A stretch of DNA of 64,000 nt from Deltaproteobacteria bacterium. GTDB taxonomy: Bacteria > Myxococcota_A > UBA9042 > DTJE01. The stretch spans positions 1-64,000 of the forward strand of contig JAKPTZ010000030.1 in assembly GCA_029555025.1 (NCBI GenBank), read 5' to 3'. Below are positions 63,073 to 64,000 of the stretch, piece after piece. Both the position numbers and the translations under genes were made by a program. Each line of letters starts with the position of its first letter. Within the stretch, counting starts at the first letter, position 1. The notes beneath the pieces were generated by a model. That model was given only the letters and a program-made list of their open reading frames with translations. It made no database searches and had not been told where the DNA came from.

Positions 63073-63828
63073 GTGAAGATACTTGTAACAGCAAAGCGCG
63101 TCACTGATCCGGATGCGCGCATCAAGGTACTTCCCGATGGGACCGGCATCGAGACGGCAGGCCTGGAATACAAACTGAATCCGTTCTGCGAGAACGCCAT
63201 CGAGGAAGCGGTGGCCATCAGGGAGAAGACGGGTGCAGAGGTGATCGCGGTGACCATCGGCGACGAGGAGGCGGTCAAGAGTCTTCGAACCGCGCTGGCA
63301 ATGGGCGCGGATCGTGGCGTGCACGTCAAGGCCGGCGATTTTGAGCTCGATTCCGATCTGGCCGCCCGGATACTTGCGGCGGTCTTTGCGAAGGAAGGCT
63401 GTGACCTTTTCATCCTTGGAAAGCAGGCCGTAGATGGCGATTCAAACCAGGTCGGGCAGCTTGTCGCCGAGTATGCCGGCGTTCCCCAGGCCTGTTTTGC
63501 ATCCAGGGTCGTGATTGGTTCCGATGGCGCGGTGGTGTCGAGGGAAGTCGATGGAGGCATGGAAACCGTCGAAGTGAAGTTCCCCGCGGTCATCACCGCG
63601 GATCTGCGCCTGAACGAGCCCCGCCTGCCGAAACTTCCGGACGTCCTGAAGGCGAAGAAGAAGCAGGTCGATGAGTACGCCCCGGCCGATCTTGGCGTCG
63701 ATATGTCGATGAAGGTCGAGACGGTGGGTTACAGCGCTCCTGCCGGAAGGGCCGGTGGGCGTCGCGTTGGAAGCGTCGCGGAACTGGTCGATCTTCTCAG
63801 GAACGAGGCGAAGGTTCTGAAGGCTTGA
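63073..63828 (+). CDS. etfB: Electron transfer flavoprotein subunit beta
   Basis: Beta subunit of the heterodimeric ETF, which passes electrons from acyl-CoA dehydrogenases to the quinone pool. The 251-residue product from a GTG start (AGGAGG upstream) begins MKILVTAKRVTDPDARIKV and has the IEEAVAIREKTGAEV and AVDGDSNQVGQLVAEYAG segments. The ETF-beta signature region lies near LRLNEPRLPKLPDVLKAKKK. It is followed by etfA. Confidence 0.96.
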   Translation: MKILVTAKRVTDPDARIKVLPDGTGIETAGLEYKLNPFCENAIEEAVAIREKTGAEVIAVTIGDEEAVKSLRTALAMGADRGVHVKAGDFELDSDLAARILAAVFAKEGCDLFILGKQAVDGDSNQVGQLVAEYAGVPQACFASRVVIGSDGAVVSREVDGGMETVEVKFPAVITADLRLNEPRLPKLPDVLKAKKKQVDEYAPADLGVDMSMKVETVGYSAPAGRAGGRRVGSVAELVDLLRNEAKVLKA

Positions 63829-63886
63829 TGAATTGCTGTCGGGACGCGGGGCGAAAGGGCTTCCGCGGCCTGGTTGGGGGTCAGAG

Positions 63887-64000
63887 ATGGGAAAGATACT
63901 CGTCCTTGTCGAGGTTCAGAATTCCAGGGTTCGCAAGGCTTCCCTGTCAGGGGTGACCTTTGCGGCGGACCTGGCCGGAAGAACTTCCGGAACCTTCGAT
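63887..64000 (+). CDS. etfA: Electron transfer flavoprotein subunit alpha (5' end)
   Basis: First 38 codons of a gene cut by the window edge, starting MGKILVLVEVQNSRVRKASL, matching the ETF-alpha N-terminus (KILVLVE...KKASLE). It lies 58 bases after etfB in the standard etfB-etfA order. A GGGGGTCAGAG stretch precedes the ATG. Confidence 0.88.
   Translation, partial: MGKILVLVEVQNSRVRKASLSGVTFAADLAGRTSGTFD

Overview
The window is high-GC, gene-dense bacterial chromosome. The gene content points to the Myxococcota / former Deltaproteobacteria radiation, probably an uncultured member. Three things suggest this: large lipoproteins with an Asp-rich tether followed by tandem CDDGNxCTxDxC-type repeats, an AglZ/FrzS-like pseudo-receiver plus coiled-coil protein, and a type IV pilus secretin. 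The assignment is an inference from gene style, not from phylogeny. GTG and TTG starts are common, and genes often overlap by 1-4 bases.

Bases 53-16646 form one fused str-S10-spc-alpha ribosomal super-operon on the + strand: rpsL, rpsG, fusA, rpsJ, rplD, rplW, rplB, rpsS, rplV, rpsC, rplP, rpmC, rpsQ, rplN, rplX, rplE, rpsN, rpsH, rplF, rplR, rpsE, rplO, secY, adk, infA, rpmJ, rpsM, rpsK, rpsD, rpoA, rplQ. The usual tuf (between fusA and rpsJ) and rplC (between rpsJ and rplD) are both absent, so rpsJ has lost both normal neighbours. rpmD and map are also absent. A tRNA-Gln/tRNA-Glu pair with its own promoter follows.

Bases 16975-27779 hold housekeeping genes. mtnA and a YcbB-like L,D-transpeptidase lipoprotein are on the - strand, divergent from nadC-birA-coaX-S41 protease, a RicT/PSP1 protein and tatD. 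Bases 27848-37381 are an envelope region: two large Cys-rich lipoproteins (one ending in an NHL propeller), a PEGA-domain lipoprotein, a GT39-like membrane protein and a small lipoprotein. The lipoprotein lies directly downstream of a remarkable pilQ (37378-41610), whose two AMIN domains are separated by about 675 residues of predicted coiled coil.

Bases 42005-54838 return to + strand metabolism and information processing: hisC, ribH-nusB-(stand-alone M17 N-domain)-pyrF-rlmB-radical SAM, an aminotransferase, priA, a SlyD-like FKBP, a TPR protein with a small upstream gene, and rsmD-coaD. Bases 54822-63000 are - strand: a predicted outer-membrane protein, an operon of AglZ-like protein, Cys-rich lipoprotein, rsfS and comF, and a heparinase II/III-like lipoprotein translationally coupled to pdxA. 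The window ends in etfB and the start of etfA.

The most unusual items are the coiled-coil-inserted PilQ and its operon partners, the degenerate receiver/coiled-coil protein in an operon with rsfS, the paired Cys-rich lipoproteins, and the rpsJ locus stripped of tuf and rplC. No CRISPR array, insertion sequence, prophage or integrase was seen.
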